Positions 37,921-50,329 of a stretch of 64,000 bases of DNA are shown in pieces. The position numbers and the translations under genes are program-made. The DNA is taken from NCBI RefSeq assembly GCF_002099425.1, contig NW_018344259.1, positions 803,501 through 867,500 of the forward strand. The letters run 5' to 3'. How positions within the stretch are numbered: the stretch's first letter is position 1; every line of letters begins with the position of its first letter. This DNA is from Phascolarctos cinereus (taxonomy: Eukaryota; Chordata; Mammalia; Diprotodontia; Phascolarctidae). Under the pieces are notes generated by a model. That model searched no databases and was not told where the DNA came from. It was given only the letters and a program-made list of their open reading frames with translations.

Positions 37921-39628
37921 CAGACACAACTCACACATAATCACACTTAAAATGTATTCCTAGGCTATAAAGTCCAAGTAGGCAGGGAATGACTTATTCA
38001 AATTGTCTATCTAATAGCAGTGTGGTGTTTACTAAATATCATAAGTTTTAAGAGAAGGCTACTATTACCCTTGAAACATACTCTGTATTCTCCATTGCCC
38101 CTTCCCGACGGGCACTTTCAATTTTTTCTAGATTAAAACCTAACCAATACTCTCAAAAAAGCCATTCAATTTGTCCAAGCACAAGAAAAATTAAGCAAAA
38201 ATGGTACCTCAATGTTACCTAAAAGAAGATTTATTCAGAGGTTTAGGTCACAACTTCCTCTGAGTTTCTTTCAAGTTTTACATGTGTTAACTAAAAACTA
38301 AAAAAATAAATCAGGATGATAGTATTAGGTCCTATGAAACCCTTCTATGAAAATAAAAGCCTAATATAACATGTTTCACTTACTCTTGAATATACACTTC
38401 ATAAGAAGGATAATATAACTATGATCTTGGCATGGTTGCCTTGTCCTTCTCATGTGCTCACAGGGCTACCAAGATTTTTGTCAACCCTTTCCTGATCCTG
38501 CCACAACTAATTACTCCTTGTTTACTAGTGATACCACCAAGTCTTCCTAAGTATGCTTCCTAATCTGTAAAAAGTAGAAGCTGATCTCTAAGTCTCAGAG
38601 TTCTATAATTCTGTCCCCCACTAACTGACTCCCCTTTCTATGAAACTCCTCTAGAATACCACAGTGAATTCAAATTTATTAAGTGTTGACACATATGCAA
38701 GGTACTGCATCAGATAATGGGGATAGAAAGAGAAAAACCAGCTCCTATCACAGGTGATGTAAAGGAATGGCAAATTCAAGGAAAAGCAAGTAGACCAAGT
38801 GTAAGAAGACCCAAATACAATTCAATTTCTCCAGAAATTGGGGGGGGGGGCACGCGCCACAGGGGCAGCGGGGTGGAAGAGCATATTCAATACATTCGTG
38901 TTCCAGGGTGGGTAGAAGTAGAAGGAGGTGTGGCTCACAAGTGTTGTTAACTCAATGCTCAGGGTCCTTTAGAAGAGCCACCAAATTATTTTAGGCACAT
39001 ATTAATTTGCATATAATCATGTTAGAACCAGAAGGAATCTTTGAAATCAAGTTCAACTCCCTCATTTTGCAAATAAGGAAACTGAGACACAGATTGAATG
39101 GTTTATCCAAAGGCATATAGATTCGTGTTTTAATTATATTATAGGACATTATTTTTAACAGCTTACTTTTAATCAATGTTATTCAGAACATATTTATATA
39201 AAACTTATTTATATTTATAAAGACTGGTTTATATAAATTACTGTTACTGTATTACTCCCACAGGTCACATGCAACAGAAAAGTTCATAAGTCAAAAAAAA
39301 AAACTTATTGACATGTATTTTGTAACACTATTACTCAACATGTATGCCAAAATCTTCAAATCACCATAAAGTGGGTAACTTGAGGCAAGAAATTAATTCA
39401 CTTGCCCATAGCCCATTATCAGAAGAGAATAATAATTTGGAATGCAAATGTTCAAAACATGAGTTCACATTCCCTCAAATTCTTTACTTTCACTTTCGTT
39501 GATAAATTAATTTGCTGTCTTCATGTTTTTAAACCATGATATTTTTAAATTTTTCTCTTCTAAAAAATTATAAGATGCAAATAGAGAAGACAAAGATACT
39601 TAAATATAATTTCCTTTATCTCTCATAC
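37921..39628. other. Intron with an L2 tail and a MIR-like remnant
   Basis: At about 38660-38830 TTATTAAGTGTTGACACATA and GGTACTGCATCAGATAATGG read as an antisense L2 tail, next to an 11-bp G run (about 38849-38860). At 39020-39120 GAAACTGAGACACAGATTGA reads as an antisense MIR-like tail. The rest is unassigned. Confidence 0.5.
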
Positions 39629-39700
39629 CTGTTGTTCATCCTCCATGACGTTACTGGCAAATTCAAAGACTAGATCGTTCTGTTGTACAACAGCAGCCAT
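39629..39700 (-). CDS. ELF1: ELF1 first coding exon, initiator Met
   Basis: Seventy-two nt encode MAAVVQQNDLVFEFASNVME DEQQ, ending exactly on a codon before a GTATGA donor (39628-39623). The ATG is in strong context (A at -3, G at +4). The protein matches human ELF1 with Gln for Arg at position 23. The start is chosen because the sequence matches the family N terminus (NDLVFEFASN, also similar in ELF4) and because no upstream in-frame ATG continues into it. One upstream ORF overlaps this start in another frame. Intron 1 precedes the exon's 5' UTR. Confidence 0.97.
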
Positions 39701-39892
39701 AATAAAGCATTCCCTTTAATGCTTCATGAGAAAAATTTCAGGTTCAAGTATCAGATGAAAGATTCCAGTACTCAACTTGCTGTACAAATCACAGGTGTCA
39801 AAAACACATAAATTTTCTGGGTTTTCCAGTGTTTTAATTTAAACAAAGGAAACCTTCCATTGACTTATTTTTCTTCATTTATATGTCTTCCC
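39701..39892 (-). promoter_or_regulatory. ELF1: ELF1 5' UTR in exon 2 with four upstream ORFs
   Basis: A pyrimidine tract and TTTTCAG acceptor (AG at 39894-39893) define the start of a 192-nt leader before the ELF1 ATG. It has four upstream start codons: a 14-codon ORF (39878-39834), two three-residue-or-shorter ORFs (39809-39798 and 39727-39716), and a 15-codon ORF (39710-39663) that begins 10 nt before the ELF1 ATG and ends inside the coding region in another frame, with G at -3. Such an arrangement usually lowers initiation at the main start (general knowledge). The rest of the 5' UTR is in exon(s) outside the window. Confidence 0.75.
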
Positions 39893-41369
39893 CTGAAAAG
39901 AAAAACAAGTCACTTGGTTAGCTTCCACTTGTAACACAGCAAGAGCAGGCCATATAGAAAAAAAATTAAAATCAATTCTAGGGGCACCTAGCAATTAAAA
40001 GGATCAGACATAATGAGGGTCTTGGAGTAGTTAGTCTCTGAGGTGCCTTCCAGCTATAAAGCTATGATCAAGTCAATCATATAGTATTTTCTTGTTGAGA
40101 GCTTGGCTCAACTTTTATTAGTTTGATTTCCATAAACATTTTCTGAAAATTATCATATCTAGAATATTTTAATTTTCAAATATTTATGATTAGCAAATAC
40201 ATAATTACTATAAAGGCAACATCATAAACAAAATCAATTTATGCCTCCTACCTCATTTTTACCAACCAGGTCAATTACCTACTTAGATGCTGTATAATAT
40301 TCATTTTCCCCTTAGCAGAACATCCCTGCTCAGCCTGCTCTATAGGTATAATAACTTTTGTGTCATGTTTTCTGGTTCCATTCTAGATATTTAAGTCATC
40401 TTTACCTTACTTCTGTAAATAAGCAGAAGACAAAAAGAACTTCAGGCCCTTAAAAAAATCTTCTGAGAAACAAAATGGTTTTAAAACCGAGTTACCGTGT
40501 TGTTCTGATCTTCGATGGGTCTTTTTTTTAAATGTACTGAAATGTACCCTTATCTCTAACACAGGCTTGCAAGCAACAGGAAGGAAACAGCACTGACCAC
40601 GTCATGGCAAATTAGAACATGCAAAGAACTGCACACTATAAGAAAAGAGCAGAAAGGCAACTCAAGAACTAAAACAATTCACAGAAAATAGGTATATGTC
40701 TATAAAACCTAACTCTGTGTTTAATAAGGGGAAAAAAGATTTTTCAATAAATCCTAAAGTATTGTTGGTCATAAGACATGACATGAAATAAGTAATATGA
40801 AAATTGGAATGTGTTAACATTTAATGATTTTATATGGTATTTGAGATGTTAGTACTGATATTATAAAAAAGAATGGGATAGCTATCAGCCAAAGCATAGA
40901 AGTGATGGTCATTAATTCTTTAATTGTTTTTAAAAGCGGGCAGAGACCTAGAAACAAGTTGATGTGATGAATCCATCGCCCTCAAAACCTTAAAAAAACC
41001 TAGTTAGGTTGTGCCAAGTCATATACCCTGTTTTCTAACTTAAGTAAAGCTCATTTCATCTATTTTCTGGACATCAGAGATCATCAGCACAGATGTGGAA
41101 TTCCCCAACTGGCAATTAAAACAAAAAAAGAGATGGGAAAGAATTCACTCAAAACACTATTTCCTACACTCGGTTGTGATACAGAAGATTTCTGATATTT
41201 CTAAGACTCTTAAAAATTTTTATAAAATTCTAGACAAGTTAAAGGGGGGGCATAACTCTGGAGAATTATTCTTTCAAAATATGTATGTGATTATATGGGA
41301 TCCAAAAGAACAGTGTGACATGGAATTTTACATGGCATGCATACATAACATAAAAACTGAAAAAGTTAT

Positions 41370-42000
41370 TTTTAAAATTAGCTGATAACCCCAATTGCCT
41401 GACCAAAAAGAAAAAGAATGTTAAACTTAGGTGACAGACAAGTAAAGCTTTTACAACTTTAAGAAAAATGCATTCAACAAACACCAATTAAAAGGAAAGT
41501 GTGGCTGGGCACTAGAAATAGAGATGAAAGACAGAATAGTCCCTATACCAAAAGGCTTACAATGAAGTTAGTGGAAAAGCTATATGCACAGGGGATAAGC
41601 ACTGTGCTCATAAGCATGTTGTCTTCAGAACAGAGCATAAGTTCCCTGAGGTCATGGGAGACAGCCTGCATAAAATGCAGAGAGGCAAGAGAAGACAGAA
41701 CAAAATGGAAGAATAGTTTGGTGAGAGTACAGAAGGTAAACAAAATCTAGTGAAGAATAACTTCAATTTAAAAAAACACAAAATAAATCCACAGCAAAGA
41801 TTAATATTGCTGTACATAATTAACAAAAACCAGGAGAAAATTTTATAGAGAAATTCCATCTGAAATGTCCATCCCCCCCCCCCAAAAAAAAAGATTAAAT
41901 TATCTGGGAGTCAACAAGACCCATTCAGGATTGCATAAATAAAACTACAAAACATTTATATGAAAAAAAAATTTTTTGTTTGAGAACCAGGTCGCTCCAT
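41370..42000. repeat. Small fragments: SINE end, L2 tail, L1 ORF2
   Basis: TAACCCCAATTGCCTGACCA at about 41387 is the end of a tRNA-SINE. ACACCAATTAAAAGGAAAG... ATAGTCCCTATACCAAAAGG at 41480-41560 resembles an antisense L2 tail. AAATTATCTGGGAGTCAACA at about 41896 and the text to 41965 resemble a piece of L1 ORF2 in plus orientation. Confidence 0.5.
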
Positions 42001-42862
42001 CTCAACCAGGCTAGAAGGGCAGTAACCACTCATGAGCCCACTATCTCGCTATACAAATTGTCATAGGAGCTGACCTACTCCATTTTTGATGCAGACAAGT
42101 TCATCCTTTCTTAGGCAGCCTGGTGGCTCCAACCCCATAGCCTTAGACACCTACAACTCAGAAATCAGGAACTCAAGTTATGAATGATGTCCTAACTGCC
42201 AAATCTGTGGTCTCTTCTCAGTCCTCATTCTTCTTGTTCTCTGCAGTTTTTGACAATGTTGACTCTCTGGTCTCCAGGTTTTCAGAACAACATTCAATCT
42301 TGGTTATCATTCTATCTAGGTAACCACTTGCTCTTCAGTCTTCTTTGCTGGCTCATCATCATTATTATCTCATCCCCCTCTTATTGGTATATTCAAACTT
42401 TCTGTCCCGTGCCCAATTCTCCTTTTTCTCTCATCACTGCCTTAATTTGGTCCCTTCATCAATCACATGTGTTTATCATTTCTATGCTATCAACTCTCAG
42501 ACTTATAAATCCAGCCCTCCTAACTTCCAGTTCTGAGTGACCAACAGTTAATTGAACATTTTGTACTAGAGGTACCATTGCATCTCAAATTCAATATGTC
42601 CAAAAGAAAACTTATTACTGTTCTCCAAAACCCACTCCTCTTCCAAACATCAGTATTTCTGGTAAGGACACCTCCATTCTTCCAATCACACAGGTTTGTA
42701 ACCTCAGTCGCCCTAAACTCCTAATTCTTCCTGAACACATATACCCAATCAGTTGTCAAATGTTGTTGATCCTATTTCTACAATCTCTCTCAAACACAAT
42801 CCCTTCCCATCATTCACACTGCCACCACTCAGGTCAGGCCTTGTCACCTCAACTGGACTATT

Positions 42863-43102
42863 TTAAAATTTTTCATTTTATTTCATTTCGTACTTAACAA
42901 ATACCAAATAAGATCAGTATTCTTCTATAATGCAGAATAGAAAACTATTTCATAAGCAGACACAAATCTGAGCTATGTACAGTGTGCTTCTCCTCCCAAG
43001 TATGTATCAAATTTAGCACACCAAGTACGTATCAAATTTCAAAGTTGTCTTGCTTGTCTGTGTTTCCCACTGATCTTTCTTCTGTTCTCTTCTGGGCATT
43101 TT
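42863..43102 (-). mobile_element. Unidentified 240-bp retro-insert
   Basis: A 13-bp direct repeat with one mismatch flanks it (CAACTGGACTATT and CACCTGGACTATT). Read on the minus strand it ends GAAATAAAATGAAAAATTTT, that is an AATAAA signal close to an A/T-rich end. It contains the phrase CAAGTAYGTATCAAATTT twice. This fits an L1-mobilised transcript end, but the source is not recognised. Confidence 0.55.
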
Positions 43103-43136
43103 CACCTGGACTATTATAATAGCCTCTTAGGTGGAT

Positions 43137-44939
43137 GGAGCCTAGATGTCTTGAGTAGAGGCAGCAACCCAGCCAGGCTGTTCCAACATTCCCCTCCAAA
43201 CTTTAAAATAACACCACAAATCAAATTCTGGAGCAACAAAGTCAACAAAAGGTCAGGGTTAAGACATTTTTCCAGCTCAAGATAATTTCCAAAGGTTGGA
43301 AGGAAAGGTCAGTGACACTGGGGTAGAGGCTGGCCCAGACTCCACGCGGTGGCAACACTAGCTGTGGACTTGAAGGTGGAGGAGAACAGCAGCAACAGCA
43401 GCTTTGGGAACTCTCAGTCCAGAGATGGCAAGGGGATGGGACAACCGGTCAGAGTATGAGGACCCCTTATGCTAGCACTGGGCACAGGACTAGGGGCTGT
43501 TTGATAACTCCATTGCCCATACCCAGTTTAGTAGTTGCCATTCCAGAGCAGAGAAGAAAGCCCGTGGTAGCAAGGGAGCAGGGACTCTTCTTGGGTAAAG
43601 CCAGACGGCAGCCTAGGAGAGCAGTGACCATTCCTCTTTCCAGATCATACTACCTTAGAAACACTAAAAACTTCCAAAACCCCACAACTAGCTCTGAAAA
43701 AAACCTCAGAATCACACAACATTTAGCAGCTACTATGATAAAGGAGTAGAGGAATAGGGTTATAATATTCCAGAAGGCAAAGGAGATAGAAATTACAACC
43801 AAGAATAACCTACCCAGCAAAACTAATTATAATTCTTCAGAAGGGAAGAAAAAAAAAAGAATATTTCATGAAACAGTGGACTTTCAAGCATTCCTGATGA
43901 AAAGACCAGAGATGAATTTGACATTCAAACACAGACAAGACTCAAGAAAAGCATAAAAAGGGAACTGAGTCAAACTTATAAAAATAAAAGCCATTCCCCA
44001 ATTGATAAATGGTCAAAGGATATGATTAGGCACTTTTCAGAGATAGAAATCAAAACAGCCATATGAAAAAATGCTCTAAATCATTAATAATTAGAGAAAT
44101 GCAAATTAAAACAACACTAAGCTACTACCTCACACCTACAAGATTAGCTAACATGACAGTAAAGGAAAATGACGGGATGTGGGAGAAATGTGCCTGTGGG
44201 AATGTGGAAAAATAGGAACACTAATGCACCGTTGGTGGAGTTGTGAACTAGTCCAGCCACTCTGGAGAACAATTTGGAACTATACCCAAAAGGCTTTCAA
44301 GCTGTGCATATCCTTTGACCCATCAATAAAACTCAGTCTCCATTCCAAAGAGATCAAAGAAAAAGGAAAAGGACCTGTATGTACCAAAATATTTACAGCA
44401 GCTTTTTATAGTAACAAAGAACTGGAAATTGAGGCGATGCCTATCAACTGGGGAATAACTAAACAAGTTGTAGTATAAGATTGTGATGGAATATTATTGT
44501 GCTATAAGAAATGATGAGAGACAGTTTCAGAAAAAACTGGGAAGACTTATATGAACGATGCAAAGCAAAGTGAACAGAAGCAGGAGACCATGGAAATCAG
44601 TAACAGCAATATGGTAACAACGATCAATAGTGAAAGACGTGGCTACTCTGATCGATACAGTGGTCCAAAACAATCCAAGAACGATGAAAAATGCTATCTA
44701 CCTCCAGAGAGAGAACTGATGAACTCTGAGCACAGATTGAAGTATATTTTTTTCCAATTTCATTTTTTGGGGGGGAGGGGCGGAGCAACATAGCTAATTG
44801 GAAATGCTGTTCATGACTTCATATGTACAACGGGTATCATACTGCTTGCCTCTCAATAGGTAAGGGAGGGGCCAAAGGAAGAGAAAGAATTTGGAACTCA
44901 GAATTTTTTTAAATGAATGTTAAAAATGATTTTTAAAAA
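43137..44939 (+). mobile_element. L1-like composite: 5' part joined to ORF2/3' end
   Basis: The left half (about 43137-43980) is GC-richer leader-like text ending in CATTCCTGATGAAAAGACCA and ACTCAAGAAAAGCATAAAAA. From about 43983 the terminal ORF2 of L1 follows (CATTCCCCAATTGATAAATG, GGTGGAGTTGTGAACTAGTC, AGCTGTGCATATCCTTTGAC) to the 3' UTR. Most of ORF1/ORF2 is missing. It lies between two L2 pieces, with a diverged duplication at its ends (AGCCTCTTAGGTGG and GGCCTCCTGATTGG). Confidence 0.6.
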
Positions 44940-45359
44940 TGGCCTCCTGATTGGTCTCTGCTTGCAGTCTCTCATGATCATCCAGCTGCCAGTGATTCTC
45001 CTTACAGGGCATGTCCTGCCATGCAAATCTCTTACTCAACAAACTCCAGTGGCTCCCTGCAGGATGAAATACAAACTTTTCTGTTTCGTCTCCTGCCTCC
45101 ATGACTTTGCACTGGCCGTCTTCCTCCACCCCCAGTTCCTAACGCCTCCTTATCAACATTTACCATGGTCTATCTTGTATATGTTCTGTATAGCCTATAC
45201 AGGCTGTGTCTCCAAACAGATTGTAAAACTCTTCAAAAGCCAGGACGATTTCACCTTTGTCTTTATATCCCCAGGTATAACTAGCACAGTGCCTACCCAG
45301 AGAAGGCAATTCAATGACTCTCAAGTGACTGCCAAAGCTCAAAATACACATACCCAATC

Positions 45360-45409
45360 AATGAATGAATGAATGAATGAATGAATGAATGAATGAATGA
45401 ATGAATGAA
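45360..45409. repeat. (AATG)n tail of an L2 element
   Basis: About 12 AATG units directly after the L2 3' end, the position where L2 elements normally end in short TGAA-type repeats. Confidence 0.92.
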
Positions 45410-46339
45410 TCAGGGAAACATTTACTACACAAAGCAATGTATACTCATTTACAAGTAACCACTATGCTTCATAAAACTCAAGGGAGAGGAAAGAGCAGGT
45501 GAGAGGGTTCTCTTATTAGCCATATACAGCAAACTTTTTTGTATACCTTTATAAAGGCACAGATATAGGAGCTAGGGGCTTTCCCATGGCAAGAACACTT
45601 CACCTAGGTCAGGGCTGTGGTCCTAAACCTTAAGGCAGCTTGGAGCAAGGACATCTCCTCCCAAACAAAACAAAAACGATTAAGTCACTACTAGGTCACC
45701 CTAAAGAATGTGACTAATAATCCAGTTAGAAATCATAAAAATGGAGATGGATGACAGGAAACTGTCACTAGGAACAGCTATGATCACTTCCCCCAGGAAG
45801 CTCCCTCATTCCAGTCGCTGGGCCACCATCTCAAGAAAAAGAGATGGGAGTCTAATTCAGAGAGGAAATAATAATCCTGCTTCTGTGGCAGAAGGAAGGC
45901 GAATGGGTGGCCTGAAATGCAGTACCTAAATGTCATAGGCACACCTGGCTCATTAAAAGGGCTCCATTATTAACCCACAAAGAGGGGGGCAAACACCAAA
46001 CACCCAAATAAGTTCTACATTAGAAGGTGCTTGAGCTTACTCCTCATACTCGTTCCCTTTTTTGTTTACTAGCTCAATTCTACCACAAGACTCCCCCTTA
46101 ACTCGGGCAGAGAGCAGATGGCAGCAACTGCCATGAAGTCATGGATAAACTGGATTAACCTTTTGAATGACTCAGGACTCAGAACTTCTCCAAGATACTG
46201 CTTCCAGAGAACTAAATATTTAAAGTTGTCGGTGACCACAAGTATCAATAACTTATACACAATTATTCTAATAAAACATAAACTTGACAATTCTTTTTTA
46301 ACATTCTCAGATACATTTCTCGGAAAGTTAAAGTAGAAG

Positions 46340-46625
46340 AATTTGTTGTTGTTACTGTTCAGTTGTTTTAATCAGGTCTGACTCTTTGTGATCCCACTAG
46401 GGTTTTTGGTTTTTTGCTTTTGTTTTTTTTTCTGACAGAGAGAGTGGAGTGGTATGACATTACCTTCTCCAATTAATTTTATAAACAAGGAAACTGAGGC
46501 AAACAGGGTTAAATGACTTGCCCAGGGTCACACAGCTAGTGTCTAAGGCCAAATTTGAACTCAGGAAGCCGAGTCTTCCTAACTCCAGGATCAGCACTCT
46601 ATCTATTGTGCCACCCAGCTGCTTA
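46340..46625 (-). mobile_element. MAR1/tRNA-type SINE, antisense
   Basis: On the plus strand the text runs from the tail (AATCAGGTCTGACTCTTTGT) to the CORE (GCCCAGGGTCACACAGCTAG) and the head (ATTGTGCCACCCAGCTGC), which is a full reverse copy. It is the only clear tRNA-SINE here in the same orientation as ELF1. Confidence 0.85.
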
Positions 46626-46959
46626 AAAATAGAATAGTATTTCACAGATATCAGCAGAGATATACAAAGTCAAAGAAAGAAACACAAATATTTTTTAAAA
46701 AGGTAAAGAAAATTAACTGTAGAAAGACAGAAAGGTTAACACAAATGAAAATTAAATAATAAATGAACTTTTAAACTCCATTAATGTGAATCCTTTTGAA
46801 GTTTTTAGATTATGACTTTTCATACAGTAGAATGCTCTACATATTATGTATTACAATCACTTAATTATTTTTCACTGATGAGATCTCAGAATCATAGACT
46901 CCAAAAGCACATCTTTTTAACTCCATTATTTCACCAGTGATTCTATACTGCTACAAATC

Positions 46960-48150
46960 ACAGGATGCTACAATCTTGGTCGAAAACAAAATTTTCCTCC
47001 CTGCAGCTACCATTAAATGCAATGGGGAAACACTAGAAACTTCTCCATTAAATAGAGGAAAAAAGCAAGAAAGCCCCATTTTCCCTGCTGTTAGACATAA
47101 TTCACTATCCCTATGCCTATTTGACATAGGGCTAAAAGAAACTGAAGGGAATAGCATAAGCAAAGAAACAACAAAATTATTGCTTTTGGCAGATGACGAT
47201 AGTATACTTAATGAACCCTCAGAGTCAACTAAAAATTAATCGAAACAATTAAACAATTAAAACAATTAAAAACTTCAGCAAATTTTCAAGACAAAAAATG
47301 AATTCACATAAATTATCAGCATTTTGTATAATACCAAAAACTCAGCTGGAAGAGATTTTTTTTAAACTCTATTTAAAATAACTACAGAATACACAAAATA
47401 CTTGGAGAGCTACCTACCTAGATACACATGGGGATTCTATTAATACAATTACAAAGCACTCTTTATTGAAAATAAAGATAGACTATTTGGAGAAATGTTT
47501 ATTGGTCATGGGTAGTCAATGTAATACAAATGACAACCCTAAGTTAATTTATTACTTCTATCAGGTAGAGAAAGTTTAAAAAAAAAAAGTCAAATATAGA
47601 ACTGTTATGCGAAAACAGGCACAATGGCACACTGTTCATTGAACTGTGAATTGATTTACCTGTTCTGGAAAGAAAATTCAAACTATCCCTAAAAAGTCAC
47701 TAAACTGTGCATGCCCTATGCCAGAATATACTCTATACCTAAAAGAGATTAAATAAGGAAGAAAAGAACTCATATGTCCAAAAATATTTAGAGCAGCTCT
47801 TTTTAGTAGCAAGGAACTGAAAATTAAGAGGATGATCATCATTTGGGAAATGGCTGAAGAAATTATGATATACGAAGGTAAAGGAATACTATTTTGCTAT
47901 CAAAATAATGAAGTAGATAGTGTCAGAGAAATCTTGAAAGATTTGTATGAACTAAATCATAATAAAGTAAGCAGACCTGGAAGGACATTTTATACAGTAA
48001 AAACAATACTGTGAAAACAAACAAGTTTGAATGCCACAAGTAGTCTGATCAATTCACTAACCAACCACCATTCCTTTGGACCGATAAAGCATACTACCAC
48101 CTCCTGCCAAAGAGGTGACAGACTCAGAAATCAGATTCACATTTTAATAA
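46960..48150 (+). mobile_element. L1, RT end and C-terminal ORF2, old copy
   Basis: The text includes an RT block C equivalent (LLLLADDDSIL near 47178), then AATTTTCAAGACAAAAAATG... TACTTGGAGAGCTACCTACC and the terminal ORF2 text (ACCTGTTCTGGAAAG, AAATTAAGAGGATGATCATC). It is diverged and broken. A second L1 begins right after it. Confidence 0.75.
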
Positions 48151-48154
48151 GCAT

Positions 48155-49479
48155 ATTAGTAAAATTACACATTGAATAATATACTAATCAAACTACCAAA
48201 GGGGTACTCCACAAAGCTAGATGAAATAACAAAACTACAAATATAACAAAAACTATTGGAAGAATAAAAAAAAATCTAGCGTATCAAGGAATGTATAATG
48301 GAAGAAGAAAAAAGATTAACCAACAGGCACAATAGTACTTTCTGATCTCAAACAACATTACAAAGTAATAATCATCAAAACCGTGTTGTAGTACTGGTTT
48401 AAAAAATAGAAGATCAATGGAACAGACTAAATAAGAATAATACTGAAATTTAAATTGCAGTATATGATAAACCCCAAAGCATCAACTACCCAGGAAAGAA
48501 CTCACTGTTTGACAAGAATTACTGGAAAATTAAACTGGATAACAGAAATTAGATCTAGACCAAAATTTGATATATGTGATAATAAAGTAAACACCTATAT
48601 GACTTGAGTATTAAAGATAATACCACGGAAAAAATTAGAAAGGGCAGATCAAGTACCTTTTATGGCTGCGACTAGGGGTAACCTAACAAGGAACAGAAGT
48701 AACCACAAAAGATAAAAGAGTGTTGATTACTTGAAATTTAAAAGATTTTGCATAAGACACAGTGCAACTGGGATACAAAGGAAAGTGCTGAACCAAAGAA
48801 CAAATACTTTGATACATAATAATTATTTGATAAAAACCAAAAACTATTCCCTAATCAACAATTCTAAAAAGAACTGCAAATTGTAAACAACCACAAGAAA
48901 GAATTCCCCATATCTTCTATCACTAATGATACAAAAAAAGCAAATCAAAAATGACTCTAAAATTTCACTTCACACTCAACAAGTTAGGAAAGATGACAAA
49001 AGATGGGAACAGCCAATGTTGCTGAAGGTTTAATTAGTTCAACCACCAGTGGTCAGATACTCAGATTAATTGCATTATTGTTAAATCTGCAAATTGGTTC
49101 AACCATTCTGAAAAGTGACCACATTTTTTTTTGACCCAGAGGTCTCAGTGCTAAACAAATAACCAAAGGAGGTCAATGATTTTTTTAAGGCCCCATATAC
49201 AGCATATTGACAGCAACTCTTTTCACAGTAGCAAGGAACTGGAAAATGTAGGTGATGATCAGAGAATCTGTTAACAATTTCTGCTAGATGAATGTAATAG
49301 GATACTACTGTGCTACCTTCCTCAGAGATATGATGAAGTATATAAAGTGGAATTGACAGACATGGTGGTTTTGTTGGTTAGTTATGTTTAGTTATACTTC
49401 TTTGTACAGTGGATATATGGGGAAATTAATAGTGATATAACAGAAAAAGACCATTTTACACTTTTAAAAAAAAAAAAGA
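48155..49479 (+). mobile_element. L1, second half of ORF2 with A tail
   Basis: ACCAAAGGGGTACTCCACAA, ATGGAACAGACTAAATAAGA, GATTTTGCATAAGACACAGT and the terminal part up to an A run at 49466-49478 follow L1 ORF2 order. It sits directly behind another L1 of the same orientation. Broken by many stops. Confidence 0.75.
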
Positions 49480-50329
49480 TCATTGGTGGATTAAAGTAGG
49501 CTGAAGCCTGTCATACAGGAAACAAACACAACAGAAGAAGAGCGGTTCATATAAGGAGAACAAAGGATGACAGCTCCAAATTACACTTTTATTAACCAAA
49601 TATTTCAAAAACCAGGAAAAAAAAAGTCTCCAAAATACTGAGTGAACCTCTATGAAGGATGTCAGAAAGATATGGACAAGAATCACCTAGGATGAAAAGA
49701 CATAGATTGGTTGTAGTCAGCATTGCACCTGTGGAAGGAATAAGCCAATGAGAGAAATCTAATGTTCCAATGACAAGTCAGCATCTCACACATAATTTTG
49801 GGAAAAGCCCAAAACAGTGGAAATATTTTGTAGCTGCCTTTTTGAGCTCACTCTTTTTCAGGATCAAGATGGTACAGGAAAGAGTGTGCCCATGCAAGAA
49901 AAGAATATGTCCAGGTTCAAGAGGATGTTTTTGTACCTCAATTCTTGCTACATTTTTTCAGGAAACATTCCTCTGCAAAAGCTAGTTGATTTTAATTGCT
50001 TATCAATAATAATGGGGAGATATCAACTTGTTAAATGACACTGGAGAGATACTGACATTGGCAAATAACATTAGAAAAGTAATCACTGGCTACTGCATAT
50101 GGGCATAGTGGGAGAACCTTAACAGCAAATGTCTAATGCTGACAGTATTAGAAAAATCCCATAACCCCTTAACCATACCCCCTAGAAATCTGAAGAAAAG
50201 ATGTAGCCAGCTGAATTCTGGGGCTCCAACCTAATAATTAAATATGTGAGCTGGGAGAGTAAATCCAGTCCCATTACTAGATAAGGTAAAGGGTCACCAA
50301 TAGAATCTCCCAGGGAAGATAGCAGAGAA
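49480..50329. other. Intron, unassigned
   Basis: Looks like old interspersed repeat text, for example 49850-50240, but I could not place it in a family. Confidence 0.35.

Larger units (their letters stand above)
42190..45409 (+). mobile_element. L2-type LINE split by two later insertions
   Basis: Three pieces continue one L2 copy: 42190-42862, 43103-43136 (CTGGACTATTATAATAGCCT) and 44940-45409. The last has GGCATGTCCTGCCATGCAAA and the tail TGTAAAACTC...GCACAGTGCCTACCC ending in (AATG)n, the normal L2 terminus. Between them lie an unidentified 240-bp insert and an L1 of about 1.8 kb. Frames in the L2 parts are broken. Confidence 0.8.

Noticed and set aside
44917-45372. 151-codon open frame
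   Set aside because: It lies over the 3' part of an L2-type LINE; frames in such remnants are chance openings.
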